A DNA stretch of 64,000 nucleotides from Oscheius dolichura (lineage: Eukaryota; Nematoda; Chromadorea; Rhabditida; Rhabditidae), in contig OW051493.1 of assembly GCA_932521035.1 (NCBI GenBank), positions 620,001 through 684,000 of the forward strand, written 5' to 3'. Of this stretch, positions 32,009 through 43,511 are shown in pieces; the first letter of the stretch is position 1; every line of letters begins with the position of its first letter. Below the pieces are notes generated by a model that did not search any database, was not told where the DNA came from, and saw nothing but the letters and a program-made list of their open reading frames with translations. Position numbers and translations under genes: made by a program.

Positions 32009-32034
32009 TTGTCAGGTGGCAACGGCCGTCTTTC

Positions 32035-32100
32035 TTCTTCTTCTCCCAGTTGAACTGATCCGACCACTCGCTGGGAAAGAACTGGGCGAAATGTACTAAT
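32035..32100 (-). repeat. Conserved 5' flank of gene A
   Basis: Upstream of the gene A start codon, GTCTTTCTTCTTCTTCTCCC and the following 45 bases match 49268-49345 upstream of gene B and 25320-25410. This is compatible with a duplicated promoter or with a repeat. Confidence 0.5.
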
Positions 32101-32212
32101 CTCTCCCCTTTCCAAAAAAAGAATCAAAACCTGACGAATAAAAACCATGAACATCTTGTCAAGACCATAGATGGCGCATTTGGGCAGCGGGACCCGGCGC
32201 GGCCCGGCTCGC

Positions 32213-32513
32213 AACCGCTGTATCTCGGGTATTACTGAACCATTTTCGAAAATCTAAAAACCCATATAGAGCGGAGGTCCAGGACTATCGCCCAGCTAAC
32301 TTTCAGTTGAATCAGATGTGTGAAAAGTCTAGGAACTCCCAAATGTTGAAAAGTTCAGCATTTTTTGCCAATTTTTGGCTGCTCTGGATTTTCTACACAT
32401 CCGATTGTGCTCAAATTTGGCTGGGTGATAGCGCTGGGCCTTCTCTCTATGTTAGTTTTCATATTTTCGAAAATGGTTCAGAAATAACCGAGATATAGCG
32501 GTTTGCAATTTAC
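32213..32513. mobile_element. MITE, family P3, copy 1
   Basis: Inverted ends GCAACCGCTGTATCTCGGGT and ACCGAGATATAGCGGTTTGC, each followed inward by the motif GAACCATTTTCGAAAAT. A second copy is at 47727-48030. Confidence 0.8.
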
Positions 32514-32658
32514 GATGTCAAGACCGTTCCTTTTCCAATATTGCCCACTTCCCATCAGTTCTGCTCCATCTAGTCATAAATTTCTAGAGTCAATAGAGCG
32601 GACTCCTCTGCCCCCAGCTGATAAGAGCAGGCTCAGTGTGCCGCCCAGTGTTTGAATC

Positions 32659-34882
32659 ATGGCCCAGCCGACTCATTGTGGCATTCGGCACAAGGTATAC
32701 CCTACCCTTCCTCTTTCAATCCTTTCCCTTTTTTTTGTTTAGATAGCCTCAAAATGCCTTCAAGTCTTCGAAGGAATAATGGCCAAGTTATTGCTGATTA
32801 TTGCTATTTGTTCCATTGTTTATTCAGATAATTGGCGTAAGTTTTATTCTATTTTTCGAAAATTAGATTTTACAGTACCTGTCTTTATAAACTTCACCTT
32901 CTTCTCCCTGGCCATCTTTTCCATCATCACCTATGCTCAGTGCTATAAACGAGTCCAGCCGGTTCTTGTACTGCCCATGTTGACCCATTTGGTGAGGATT
33001 TTTCTCAGTTTAACCGGCACATTTTGAAATAATGAAAAAACTGAAGAAAAATGACCTAAAAATGGATTCAAAAACAGTTTAGAGCCATTCAACTGAAATG
33101 TTGCGCGCTTCGAGACCTTTTATCAAAAAACGAGCGGGATTTCCTGATTTTCAGGGACGAAATTACAAATCAGGAACAGTTGACCGCGAAATTGTTGAAG
33201 GGTCCCGAAACAATTGAGCTTTTGATTGAAAAGACCGCACACAAAACAATGTTTGAATAGTCCGAGAAAATTATAAAGTAGAAATGGAGCATCGAAAATT
33301 TAGATTTTTTCCTGAAGTTCAAATCTTTCTGACTCACCAAAAGTTCCCGAAACGACTTTCCTTTTCATTGGAAACGGCGGTAACCGGCTCAAACAGAATA
33401 TGCGCCAATAAGGCGCATTTTTGGGGCAAATGTGCCGACTTTGCGCTTTTTTGGTGCTACAATTCTATCACATTTGGTATACTGTAATTATTCATAAGCT
33501 CGATTCCCCCGAAAAGTTTGAAGCCGGGGCGCTTGCCCCGAAAATGCGCCTTCCTGACCCAAATTCGGTTGTAAGTTCAAATTTTTGAGTTCGCGCCAAT
33601 TGTGCCCATTTTTTGACTAATTTATCTCCTTCCAGTCAGTGTGTATATTCTGGATCTTCATCTGGATCTACGCCAGCGTAGCTTCCATAACCACCGGCTA
33701 CCTCTGGTCGCTGGAATGGCTGGGAGGACCACGTAGCAGCCGGGAAAAGACCTCCTCCGATATCAAAGACGCCAACTATGCCAATCCGGACGAGACCCAT
33801 CCAGAGATTAAAAAATGTTCGTTTTTTCCTCATTTTTTCGATTTAGCGATAAATTTCAGCCATCCGGTACGGAATGATGATTACTATAGCCTCCTTGGTT
33901 GTACTGTGCATTAAAATTGTCGCCTGGGTAATTGCCAGACGCACTTGGCTGGAATTGAGACAGAAACGGGCTGAAATGCTAGAATCTGTAGGTTTTTTAA
34001 ACTATAAAGCACTGTCAGGGGCCTGTAGGACGGGTTACTGTAGAAAAAATGATGGTATAAAGTCCAAAAAGTGGGTTTTAAAAAACTCTTTCGCTATAGT
34101 ACAATTTTAACCGCCGTTTTATATCCAATAAATAAGTACGAAATTATCTATCTGTTTAATATATAGCCGGTTTAAAACATCCACTTTTCAAAACCAGTCG
34201 ATTCCGTAAAAAGAAGGCGGCAAACCAGATCCGGGCCAGTAGGGCGCATCTTCGGGGGAAGCGTGCCGCCTTTGCGTTTTTTTGGTGCAATAGGTCCGTA
34301 ATCTTCGGCATACTGTAATTGGTTTATTCCTACTATTGCACCAGAAAAGCGCAAAGGTGGCGCACATCCCCCGAGAATGCGCCGTACTGGCCCGGACCTG
34401 GCGTGCCGCCCTAGCCAAACCTCTTTGACTCTAAAAATGCGTTTTTCCAGACTCTTATTTTCAAAAATATCCAGACTCTTATTTTCAAAAATAACTATAC
34501 CATTCTGATCAGAAAAACGTGGTGAATCTGCTACAGTGTAAAAATTTTCAATTAGAACTTTAAATGGAGCATGAATACCATTTTATGTCGTGACTGCGCG
34601 TCATTTCCCTTATTCCAGCTGTTAGGCCCATTTTTTTCTGAAAATACAGATGAGGACTTCGTATTAATATTTTTCGCATTCTCTGCAACCTCTTGTTTTC
34701 AGAAAGTCGAGGAAGAATCAGATTTGGGCGCTGCTTCGCCTCCATATCCCGTGGTGGTCCGCGTTCCACCGCGACAGAAGACCCCACCACCGGAATACGA
34801 AACCGAGCCGTTGAAAAACGTCCGCTACAGTCAAGAAAGTGCCTCTCATCGAGCAAGCAGCCATATGGAATCATCCATTTAA
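32659..34882 (+). CDS. Four-TM LAPTM-like protein with PPxY-type tail
   Basis: Six exons: 32659-32694, 32743-32836, 32876-32991, 33636-33816, 33860-33987, 34703-34882; 244 aa. A short cytosolic N-terminus with CGIRHK is followed by four hydrophobic helices (IMAKLLLIIAICSIVY; FTFFSLAIFSIITY; CIFWIFIWIYASVASITTGY; MITIASLVVLCIKIVAWVIA) and a proline-rich cytosolic tail with SPPYPV and PPPEYE. Four helices plus PPxY tail motifs are the layout of LAPTM4/5 lysosomal proteins, whose tails bind Nedd4-type ubiquitin ligases. I infer a similar endolysosomal role. The start at 32659 is chosen over the Met at 32779 because it completes the first helix. Introns 3 and 5 each contain a P2 MITE. Confidence 0.6.
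33390..33575. mobile_element. Palindromic MITE, family P2
   Basis: GCGCCAATAAGGCGCATTTT at the left pairs with AAAATGCGCCTTCCTGAC at the right. It lies in intron 3 of the LAPTM-like gene. Confidence 0.75.
34215..34415. mobile_element. Palindromic MITE, family P2
   Basis: AAGGCGGCAAACCAGATCCG and the inverse ending CGGACCTGGCGTGCCGCC close the element. The inner CGCATCTTCGGGGG pairs with CCCCCGAGAATGCG. It lies in intron 5 of the LAPTM-like gene. Confidence 0.85.
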
Positions 34883-34985
34883 TTCCGAAATACTGTAAAA
34901 ACACGAATTTATTCAAATAAAACGCCCCCATGGGGCTCGGAGAAAAACAATGTTTGCGCTTGTAAACAGCAAGTAGTCGGGGTAT

Positions 34986-37058
34986 TTAACAATCCCACAT
35001 CATTGTATCATTTTTTAAAGGTAATTTTCCACTGTCATTGTCGCCGAATTCCACGAGAATAAGGAAATACGTAAAAATTGCCGAAAAGAGCTGAAAAATC
35101 CGTATTTTTTGGTAAAAATTGGGCCGAAAAACTCACGCTTAGGAGAATCCGTCGGCTCATGTTGAAATAATTTCCGGCACAGAGTGTCAAGCGGGCGGAA
35201 TGGATTTGGAAGACCAACAGGGTCATTTGAGCCTATAAGTTGGAAAAATTAATGGAAAACGGCGGCTCTTACAACCACTAATAGGTCACGATCTTCACAG
35301 AGGGTCTCGTAGTACATTTTGAAGGAGGCGGGAAGCAGTCGCTCGCCCTGAAATGATTTGGGGTTACGGTATCAAGAGTTTGATGGCCAAGAAAGGGATT
35401 TTCATAAAAAGCAAAAACGTTTCGACGGCGGCGGGGATCGAACCCGCGATGTTTCACTGGGAGAGCGCGCCTAAACGCATTGCGCCATTTTGCGAGACAT
35501 TCGGCGATCTCAAAATGGCCTTTATGAACGGAAACAGAAGCAAAAGCTTCTAATTTTTACCTCTTCATGGATTAGAAAAGCAGGGAGACTCTGGATTAGA
35601 AGAATTGTCAGGATGGTTAACATCCAGAGCGTTAGGGAGAAGTGCATCCCCCAGCATTCACATTTCTGAAGGGTTTTTAGATTTTCAGGGCTTAGGCCTA
35701 CATTAAAACTTTTGAAGAAGAGAAATCCCAAGAAGCAAATAACCGGGACACTGATACTGTAGGTATGGAAGACAATATACGAAAATTGTTCTTCTAGGGT
35801 CGTTTTGGCCGTAAGGATGTCCCCGTGGCGGGATTGGACTTCCCGAATTTGGCGGAGAGATTCCTCCGGCAGGGGGCAGCTATAACAGATTACTGTATGC
35901 TGTTTACAGATGTAAAAACGGACCAATCCATATCCTCCGGAGTCATTGTCAGTCTCAAGCTTTTGATAGCATAGCGAAGGATGGTACACGAATGGGCAAA
36001 GATATTCGTCAGCATCATTATGGCACTTTGACAGAGGAAGACAATGTACAGTTCGACGGGTAGCATCCACCAAGCGTCATGGATAAATGGCGGCATCCAG
36101 GGCATTTTGAAGAAGTGCGTCTTGTGTACTGTAACGGGAAATAGTAGAGAATAGCAAATGGCGCAATGCGTTTAGGCGCACGCCAGTAAATAATCATCGC
36201 AGGTTCAATCCCCGCCGGGATCAAGAGATTCTTGCTTTTCCTTCCAAATTTCCTCCGGCGGGGATCAAACCCGCGATGTTTTACTGCCGTGCGTGCCTCA
36301 TCACACTGCGCCACTCGGCCAACTGTCGCGCCAGGTCAAAACGACCCTGACGGACCGAGAAAAACGCTAATTACCAAAAAATAACAAAGCCCAAGTGGTG
36401 GAATAGAAAAAAGTGAAGACGAGTCGAATATTGTTCCACTTTCTTGCCTTGATCATGTCCTCCTTTGAGATGTGCTTCACCAGATGGTAGCCGAATGCCT
36501 AAATCCCATTCAATTATGTTTTCTCTAAAAGAAATTGACCTTTCTGAACCGTTCAAACTGTTTCTTAATGAGGAAGAGCATAAAAGCAGCTAGGGCACCG
36601 CTGAAAAGGCATATTTTTCGGTGAAATCCAGAAAAAATAGTACCTGAAGAGGAAAAGAGCCTGACAGGAGACGATGACAATGCTCGGATCGAACATGGCC
36701 TCGTACCAGGTGATGGGAGGGAGACCGGGACGACGCTGACCGATCTCGGAGATTCTACGGATCGAGGCAACTGTCTAGAAAAGAGAGGAAGTAGAGAAAT
36801 TAGGCTATTTTTCAGCGGGTCCCTGTGAAACCTTGATTCCGCTCTTTTACGGGCCAAAACGCCATAATAAACTGGAATTTCACACATATTTTTATAGTAT
36901 CAGGTAGAGGATAAAAATCTCTACAAGACTAGTGTGGCACTTTTTTTAATATAACAATTACTCCTTCTTGGGCGCAAAACTACCCAACTGCGAAAGTTAT
37001 ACCAGTAGGATGGCCGTTCCTTCAGGGCCAATTTGAAGTTTGGAAATCCTGGTTTCAT
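34986..37058 (-). CDS. Gustatory-receptor-like 7TM protein (GUR/LITE-1 superfamily)
   Basis: Nine exons on the minus strand: 37058-36984, 36774-36644, 36600-36540, 36498-36375, 36128-35924, 35879-35561, 35347-35273, 35232-35137, 35090-34986; 396 aa, the usual size of insect Gr-type receptors, with all phases closing. Helices include VIVSCQALFLFSGALAAFML, RLVFTFFYSTTWALLFFG, WWMLPVELYIVFLCQ and SIVFHTYSISVPVICF-like segments. The C-terminal marker is AIFTYFLILVEF, matching the TYhhhhhQF signature of insect gustatory receptors and nematode GUR proteins. Such receptors are ligand- or light-gated channels or sensors in sensory cells. The first exon (MKPGFPNFKLALKERPSY) and the 44-base intron 35880-35923 are the least certain parts. 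A second copy of the region around exon 1 lies just upstream (37235-37465). Confidence 0.7.
35425..35510 (-). repeat. tRNA-derived pseudo-element, copy 1
   Basis: On the minus strand AATGGCGCAATGCGTTTAGG (A-box-like) is followed by ATCGCGGGTTCGATCCCCGC (T-arm/B-box). The flanking bases do not pair as an acceptor stem, so it is not a functional tRNA. It lies in the GR-like gene. Confidence 0.6.
36150..36230 (+). repeat. tRNA-derived pseudo-element, copy 2
   Basis: ATGGCGCAATGCGTTTAGGC and ATCGCAGGTTCAATCCCCGC occur in the + sense, in an intron of the GR-like gene, 20 bases from an inverted third copy. Confidence 0.6.
36245..36325 (-). repeat. tRNA-derived pseudo-element, copy 3
   Basis: The minus sense reads GGCCGAGTGGCGCAGTG and then ATCGCGGGTTTGATCCCCGC. 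It forms a head-to-head pair with copy 2. Confidence 0.6.
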
Positions 37059-37465
37059 GGCTACTTTTTATCTATTCCCATTGAAGAAACGATGCTCAAC
37101 AATCTCAACAAGATCTGGGTGAAAATTGGGCAGAACAGGTACTGTATTTCCCTATCTGGCCAAGTCAGCTTATTGGCTATGGTCTACCGGCTTCTAGGCT
37201 CTATTTCTCCTTTAAAAATTATGAATTTCAATAGAATTTTTATGGCATCCAATAGAGTATAAAATTCTCTACAGCCTAGCCATGCCATTTTTTTACAGAA
37301 GAAGATTTAGGACCAAATTCTCGATGTTTTCCCTGACCCGTGATGATTACTATCGGCCCTTACTCCTTCCCGGTAGTTTTCAGGGCCTAAAACCTTGTAT
37401 TTTCTGACAGAGAAACACGTTTTCTAGGGCAATAAACGACGCTGAACAACGTCAACTAGTTTAAA
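36885..37465. repeat. Diverged tandem duplication around GR-like exon 1
   Basis: 36885-37135 and 37235-37465 share the order TTTTTAT..CTCTACA..CTAG..ATTACTCCTTC..TTCAGGGCC..ACGATGCTCAACAA at roughly 70% identity. Only the first copy keeps the exon beginning MKPGFPNF. Confidence 0.5.
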
Positions 37466-37588
37466 AGCGGGATTTCAAAGAGCGGAAGCGATTCTGAAGC
37501 CAAAAGAGGCGCGTCTTTTCTTCTACCGCTTCCCTCCCATCTCCCCCTCCAACAACACCTTCATTCCATTCTCATCCTCTCCTCTTCA

Positions 37589-39732
37589 ATGGCTACTCCT
37601 GAAGAACATCTCCAATATCTTCTCTCCTACCACTACGAATCCTTTTCCCTCCGGAATATCCTCAAATTTGGAGAATTGAGCCAGTTCTTTAAAACCCAGT
37701 CTTCGAAGGTTTTGAGACTCTTGATTGACAAGGTGGAAATTTCCAATTTTGAAGGAAAAACCACCATTTTATTGTCAAATAAGGTAATTTTTTTAAAATC
37801 TTTTTCATTTTAATGGCAAAAAATTTAGAAAGGTAAAGATTTGCTGCTTTCCGAAGAATGGGAACAATTGCTCTCCTCTCTGGAAGGAATTACTCCTCGC
37901 CATCTTTCGCTAAAGAATTTTCACTGCTCAGAAATTGTTGATTCAGCTTTAAAGAAGATCAACAGTTAGTTTAATCGGTTATTTCTCTAAAAATCTCAAA
38001 ATTTCAGCCAAAAAACTGGAGATACTGGAAATGGGCGAGTGCTCCTGCCTCAAGTCGTCAATAAATCTGGATCTACCCAAATTGAGATCACTTTCTAGAA
38101 TAACTGCTAGTCTTTTACTACAAATGGATGGAGTACAACTGACTGAAGCAACTATGGAGATTTTGTGAGTATTTTCTATTAAAAATCGGGTTAAATCACC
38201 GTATGCCGAAGACTGGGATTACATAGCCATTTTGAAAACGCGGTCCAAGTTACCAAATGGTGTAGTGCATTGAAGCGCGCGCGCAAATAAAACATCGCGG
38301 GTTCGATTCCCGCAGTGGGTAGATCATTTTTGTTTTTTTAACATGTTTTTATACACAGTTTTTATGCTATTCTCCCATTGTAGGACGATAAACAAGGCCA
38401 AGGAGATTCTCCGCCACCAGAATCCGAATCTCTTCTATCACGAAATTGAGGAACTCTTCCACGGATCGTTGAATTTCTCCTGTGATAATTTGAAGCTTTT
38501 CGGAGGGAACATCGACTTCATAAAACAGGAGGAGCTTCGCATTTTGGTTCAGAAATTACAGTGAGTAATATAGACAGGAATTTCTACTAAACCGAGCTAT
38601 TTTCAGGGTTAAAAACCTCTCGCTGAAGCCGAAAGAATGGTCAGGATTTTTTGAAAGAGATTTGGGATTCGCTATCAGCACTGGGGCGAACATTGAAGAA
38701 CCGGAATATTGGAATCAAGAGGTCGCGGAAAGGTGGGCGCCTAAACGTTATTTTAAATACTTTTATGGCAGTTAATGTACTTACAAAATAGAATTTTTCA
38801 CTGATCACGATGTACTACTCCATTTTTGCTAAAGCGTATCAGAACATGGAGAAAAACGAGTTTGAAATCATCCAGCGCGTGCTTTCCAAAAAAATCACAG
38901 TACTTGCGCTCTATTGCTAAATTCACTTGTTTCTTTCGTAAAAATGAGCCAATTTTGAAATTTTTTGATTCAAAATGCAGATAAAAATGAGCCCTAAAAG
39001 GTAGTAATCAGTAAAAATTCCAGAATCCCCTTGGAAACCTTCGAATTGACTGTAAAAAGTTCCACTTCGAATTCGCGGCTTCCCGCCAAGCTGTTCTCCT
39101 GGTTCTCGGTCCAGGATTGCTTATCTGTCGTCTATGAAGCGAAAAAGAACCCAAAGGTTAGTATATTTCTCTCAATTTTAGTAAATAAATCGTTGCAGGA
39201 TGCTCTAGAAGAAATTGTAAACACCTGCTACAAATTACCGAAGAGAGAAGGGAAAATAGAGCTGAATTATGTACTGGAGGAGATAAATGGAGACGACTTT
39301 TGGGATATCTATGGCGATAGCGGGTTTAACATCTTCTCAAGGAAGCTAATGGAACAATTGGAGTCTGTACTGTTCAAAGTCAGGAATTATAAGGTGAGTA
39401 GAGCCCCAGAAAATGCTATTTTTTAAATTTAGAATCTAATTTTTTGAGCCTATACAAGGATATTTAGCCATTGGTGAATGTTTGATAAAAGCAAAATTTA
39501 ATATGCGCCGGCGAGAATCGAACTCCGCGATGCTCAACTGGCGGCGCGCGCTTCATCGCATTGAATCATTAGGTCCAACTAGGGTTGATCGTCCGAATTG
39601 CAAGATTAGCGCTTCCTGAAGAATTCTACCTCTGCTAATTATCAAAATATTCAGCTATCGTCTCTGGATCAACGCCTACAAGTAACCGCAGTTCGAGAGG
39701 AGATGGCTGTCACTGTCAACGTCCAAATATAA
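37589..39732 (+). CDS. Nematode protein of unknown family (possible F-box/LRR-like)
   Basis: Nine exons: 37589-37783, 37829-37964, 38008-38164, 38384-38560, 38607-38721, 38792-38899, 39001-39156, 39199-39393, 39655-39732; 438 aa. It starts MATPEEHLQYLLSYHYES. The middle carries alternating hydrophobic and charged segments with leucine-rich character (GITPRHLSLKNF, KLEILEMGECSCLKS, LDLPKLRSL), like the FTH/FBA domains that follow nematode F-boxes; no clear F-box is seen. The tail is acidic and helical and ends VTVNVQI. The boundaries of exons 5-7 are the weakest, using a GTCGCG donor and an AAAAG acceptor. tRNA-derived repeats occupy introns 3 and 8. Possible role in ubiquitin ligase substrate binding, by analogy only. 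Confidence 0.55.
38232..38322 (+). repeat. tRNA-derived pseudo-element, copy 4
   Basis: AAATGGTGTAGTGCATTGAA and ATCGCGGGTTCGATTCCCGC with a 5-bp T-stem, but no matching acceptor stem. It lies in an intron of the 37.6 kb gene. Confidence 0.6.
39500..39580 (-). repeat. tRNA-derived pseudo-element, copy 5
   Basis: In the minus sense CCTAATGATTCAATGCGATG is followed by CGCGGAGTTCGATTCTCGCC. Degenerate relative to copies 1-4. Confidence 0.5.
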
Positions 39733-41642
39733 AAATATTGATAGATTACTGTATCATAATTATTAGTCCGTAATAAATCCTCTCCAATTTGTATTTTTCC
39801 CAAATTCAAAGGCTTACTCACCAACAATATCAGAACCAGGGTATTGTAGACTTTCTTAATTTGCTTGTGGCTATTACAGCACCTGAATATTTTGGAATTG
39901 AATCGAAATACCGCCAACTACCCATCATTAAAACCCAAATAAGTACAAATATAGAAGAGATCCTTCAGGATTTTATCATTACACGGTGGAGGAGGATTCT
40001 TGATTGGTAGCTTTTCAATATCCTGGAAAATTGGCGGGAAATATTTGGATCTAGTCTTCTATGGAACTTACCTTTTCCTTAGCGCCTCCGTTGCCCATTT
40101 TTCTGGAGGAAAATTAATGAATTTTTGATGTTTTTAAAATGGGAGCCTGACCTGAAATTTGAGACCTGGAAAATATTCAATTGAGATGGAATAAGCGGGG
40201 CTTTAGAAGGGGGAAAGGGTTTTAAACAGAGTCAAACAGACTCTGGGAGGGAAATCCTCAGATAGAAGTAATTTGAAGGCCATATATCCTCAAAAAATAC
40301 GGAAATATCCGAAAAATAGAAGAAAAACGACCGCTGGAAGATGCAAAATAAAAGCAAAAATGAGCTGCCAATCGCTGGAACCGAACCCGGGTTACTAATA
40401 TTGTAGTCCAGCCGCTTCCCTGCTGCTCTATGGAGACATCTTTGGCGCCAATTGTAACCGTGATTACTCGGCGCTAAAATCACAAAGCTTCCCTCTTTCA
40501 TGGCTAAAATAGGCTGGTATGAACTCCAAGCTTTACTTTCTGTATTCGTACTTCTTGAACCGACTAATAGAAAAATAAAAGAGATAGGAAAAAAATTCAA
40601 TTCAAAAGAAATCAACCGTAAACTGAGTCAGACAGAGAGATCTTCGCTTCGGTTCTAAGAATTTTAATCATAGAAGTCGAGGTGAACCTTGATTTCTGCT
40701 AGAGCAAAAAGAGGTAATAAAACCGGGAGAACCAATCAGAAATGAACGAGAACGAGTCATTTTAGTTGATTAGAAAATGCCACCGCCGCCCAGTGTTGGT
40801 GAACTGAAAAATGATATTCCCCCTCAAAGAGCTCTCATTCTCTAATATATAGCCGCTAATGCATCACTTATGATGACAATTATTCGTGAAATAAAGACGA
40901 TGTTATGTTTAGATTTCGAAATTTTGGAACTACAGTAAGAAATGGAGAAAGAAGCGAAGAAAAGAGGGACCACAAGGCGAGGGGAAGACCTTTGAGAGAA
41001 GAAAACGATGACAAAAATGGTAGGATTGGTAAGCGGCGGTATAATTACGGCTACTTATCCGCTTATTTCTCTCTTTGCGCCGATACTTGAGTCGGTAAAT
41101 GAGGGCAGCCATTTGTAGTCATCAGTATTGACTGTATGTTGAAATCTATTGCCCTTGCTATTCTAAAAATATAGAAAAATATTTAAAAAACGCATTGAAA
41201 TTGGATAGAAAATTAAAATTACAAGGAAAGGCGCAGCAAAAATAGCTAATGGCAAGTAATTGAATAATTGCTCATTCGAATGAATTAGCTTGCACTGCAA
41301 TGAAGTTTAGCTCATAGAAGTGCATCAAAAACCTTTCGCAGCTCCGAAGGTTGTTCTAACGACCCCATACCATTCATAGAACGAGCTGCATTCATAAGCT
41401 AAACATGAAAATGGGAAAAATTGACCTCAGAACGGTGGCAATGCCATGTTTGCCTTGTCTAGGTACTTGAAATCCTAATAGCTATTTATTGAGTGGAGGA
41501 ACAGCGCGTTCTCTTTGAAAAAAAAGCCTGAAAATGAGACAACAAGAAAGAGAATTCTATTGTTGTGAAAAGATTTGAAAATAAATTTATACTATAAAAA
41601 AACAAATAAACAAATTTAACGATTATGCTCTTCACTATCTGT
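39733..41642. other. Intergenic region with one tRNA-like remnant
   Basis: 40370-40445 contains AACCGAACCCGGGTTACTAA in a tRNA-like context (sixth copy, most diverged). Elsewhere the DNA is AT-rich. At about 41150 the composition shifts to the lower-GC style that persists to about 46.3 kb around the operon. No exons are supported. Confidence 0.45.
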
Positions 41643-43326
41643 TTAGCATTCTTTAGCCCAAGCACCATCATCATTGTCTTCTTCTTCAACAACTTCATTC
41701 TGTACTTTTGCTGAAAATTTAGAAAATTAGAAATGCAACAAAGAAAGAAGCCTACAATTAGCAGTAATTTTTTGTCCATTCAGCACGAGGCAGTTATTGA
41801 CTTCTGCTCCTTCCTCGACAACTGCTCCTGGACAAAGAATACTATTCGTTATATGAGCTCTAAAAATCAAAATAATGAAGATTTTATAAGCTGCTAACCC
41901 TCTGCCGACGTGAATTGAATCCATTAGAAGACTATTTTGAATCCGTACTTTTTCATGAAGTTGGCAGTGATTACCAACAACGGATCTTTTAATTACACAG
42001 CCGGCACCAACCTAAAACGATTTTTTAAAATAGGTAAAGTGATAGCAAACCTGTGCTCCAATTTCTACTCTACTCTCCATCATTGAAATACCAGTCTTCT
42101 TGAAGTCAAAGATTTGACTATTTCTTGATCGTATATTTATTCTACTCAATACTCGTGGTATCTAAAAATATAAAGAAATAATATAAAAAAGATTACTTAC
42201 AATTTTATTGATTTCAAAATAAGCAGCAATAGTATTTGTATGTGAGCAGAGTTGTCCATTTTCGGCTGGCTGATTGTATAAGTAACATTTTAGTGTGGCT
42301 GCTGCTGAAAATAGAAGAAGTACAAAAATGTCTACACAAAATAAAGGCACTTACGTGTGCTCTGTTGTTCAATGAGATAGGGAACAAGATCTGCTTTTAT
42401 AGATGCAAAATTTCTAAAACAATTAGCAATCGTTGAACTATATTGATCTACTTTTGCTTGTGTAGAATTTCCAGGTGCTTTTTCCTCATTATGTATACGT
42501 GGCAATCGTTTAATGAGACGGTTATATTCACTTTAGGAAATCTAAATTTGATCATTATCAAAGAAAACACGAAAGACTACTTTTCTAGCCAGGTTAATGC
42601 ATTTATTGGATGATCAAAATCGTCTTCTGAGGCGAGAAAAACAATTCGTTTTGTATCTTCTTGGAAGGCAATTAGATCTCTACCTAAAAATGATAAAATT
42701 AAAAGTGGAAGAAATAACCTTTGCTTTTCTTTATTTTAGGGCCTGGCTCTGGTCCAGTAGCACAATGATCACTAACGAAACAGCAGAGATCAGCCTAGAA
42801 AAGAAAATTATACTTATTATCTTGGTAAGCTAATAACCTCGTGTGCTCTGAATTCATCAATAACAGGAATAATTGAGCCATCCATTATAAAATCACCTGC
42901 CATTAATATTACATCTTTCTGAAAGTAAGCTAATTATAAAATTGAGTATAAAAAACAGGGCACCTTGATATTTGAAGCATAACTTCTCAATACGTCTGCC
43001 GTTCCCCAATCTTCATTTTCCTTAGCCATATAATGAACAGCGAATTTTACATGCTTCGGAATATCTACTGGTCTAAATCTCAGCTGCTTCTCAACATCTT
43101 GACGGTGCGATTCACGAAAAATTAGTGTAATATCTGAAAAAATGCAGAATCATTAAAAGAAAATAATGAGCAGCTTACCTTGTACACCTGCTTTCAAGCA
43201 GGTATTGACTGGATACCAAAACATAGCTACTCCTGCTACCGGAAGAAGACATTTTGGATTTTGCTGGCACAATGCCGGCATTCGATTACCGATGCCACCG
43301 CAAAAAATAATGGATTGCAGCTCCAT
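41643..43326 (-). CDS. ppp-1: Translation initiation factor eIF2B subunit gamma
   Basis: Catalytic-subcomplex component of the guanine-nucleotide exchange factor for eIF2. Eleven exons on the minus strand: 43326-43179, 43133-42964, 42918-42838, 42794-42719, 42683-42581, 42530-42355, 42304-42201, 42161-42051, 42011-41899, 41859-41756, 41710-41643; 417 aa. It has a nucleotidyltransferase-like N-terminus (IIFCGGIGNRM, then KCLLPVAGVAMFWYPV), a central ILMAGDFIMDGSIIPVIDEF segment, and a C-terminal left-handed beta-helix with hexapeptide periodicity (VEIGAQVGAGCVIKRSVVG; ITNSILCPGAVVEEGAEV). The usual Gly-rich loop is altered to CGGIGNRM, which is normal for this non-enzymatic domain. It lies 185 bases downstream of the TECR gene on the same strand, and its ATG directly follows an ATATTAG acceptor, as expected for an operon's downstream gene. 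Confidence 0.9.
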
Positions 43327-43511
43327 CTAATATTTTTTGTTGTCTCTAATTCTGTCTTTCCTAAGCATAGCAAATATTCTACGTAATCATCTACTGTATT
43401 AGTAAGCGAGGAAAAATGGTAAGAAAAATAAATATTTATCTTATATCTTATGGCATAATTATAAAACAAATCAATAAAATTAGAAAGTAGCGTAAAATAC
43501 TGCAGCAAGAA
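43327..43511 (-). promoter_or_regulatory. Operon intercistronic region (TECR to eIF2B-gamma)
   Basis: 185 bases separate the TECR stop codon from the next start codon on the minus strand, AT-rich and ending in an AATATTAG acceptor immediately before ATG. The spacing and acceptor fit SL2-type trans-splicing of a nematode operon. Confidence 0.6.

Noticed and set aside
36525-36887. Frame starting MCEIPVYYGVLARKR as the GR-like N-terminus
   Set aside because: It reads through the real exon 36644-36774 in the wrong phase; TVASIRRISEIGQRR is the frame that joins downstream helices.
35425-38322. Functional tRNA genes
   Set aside because: The A- and B-box-like parts are good, but in each copy the 7 bases after the T-arm do not pair with the bases before the D-arm.
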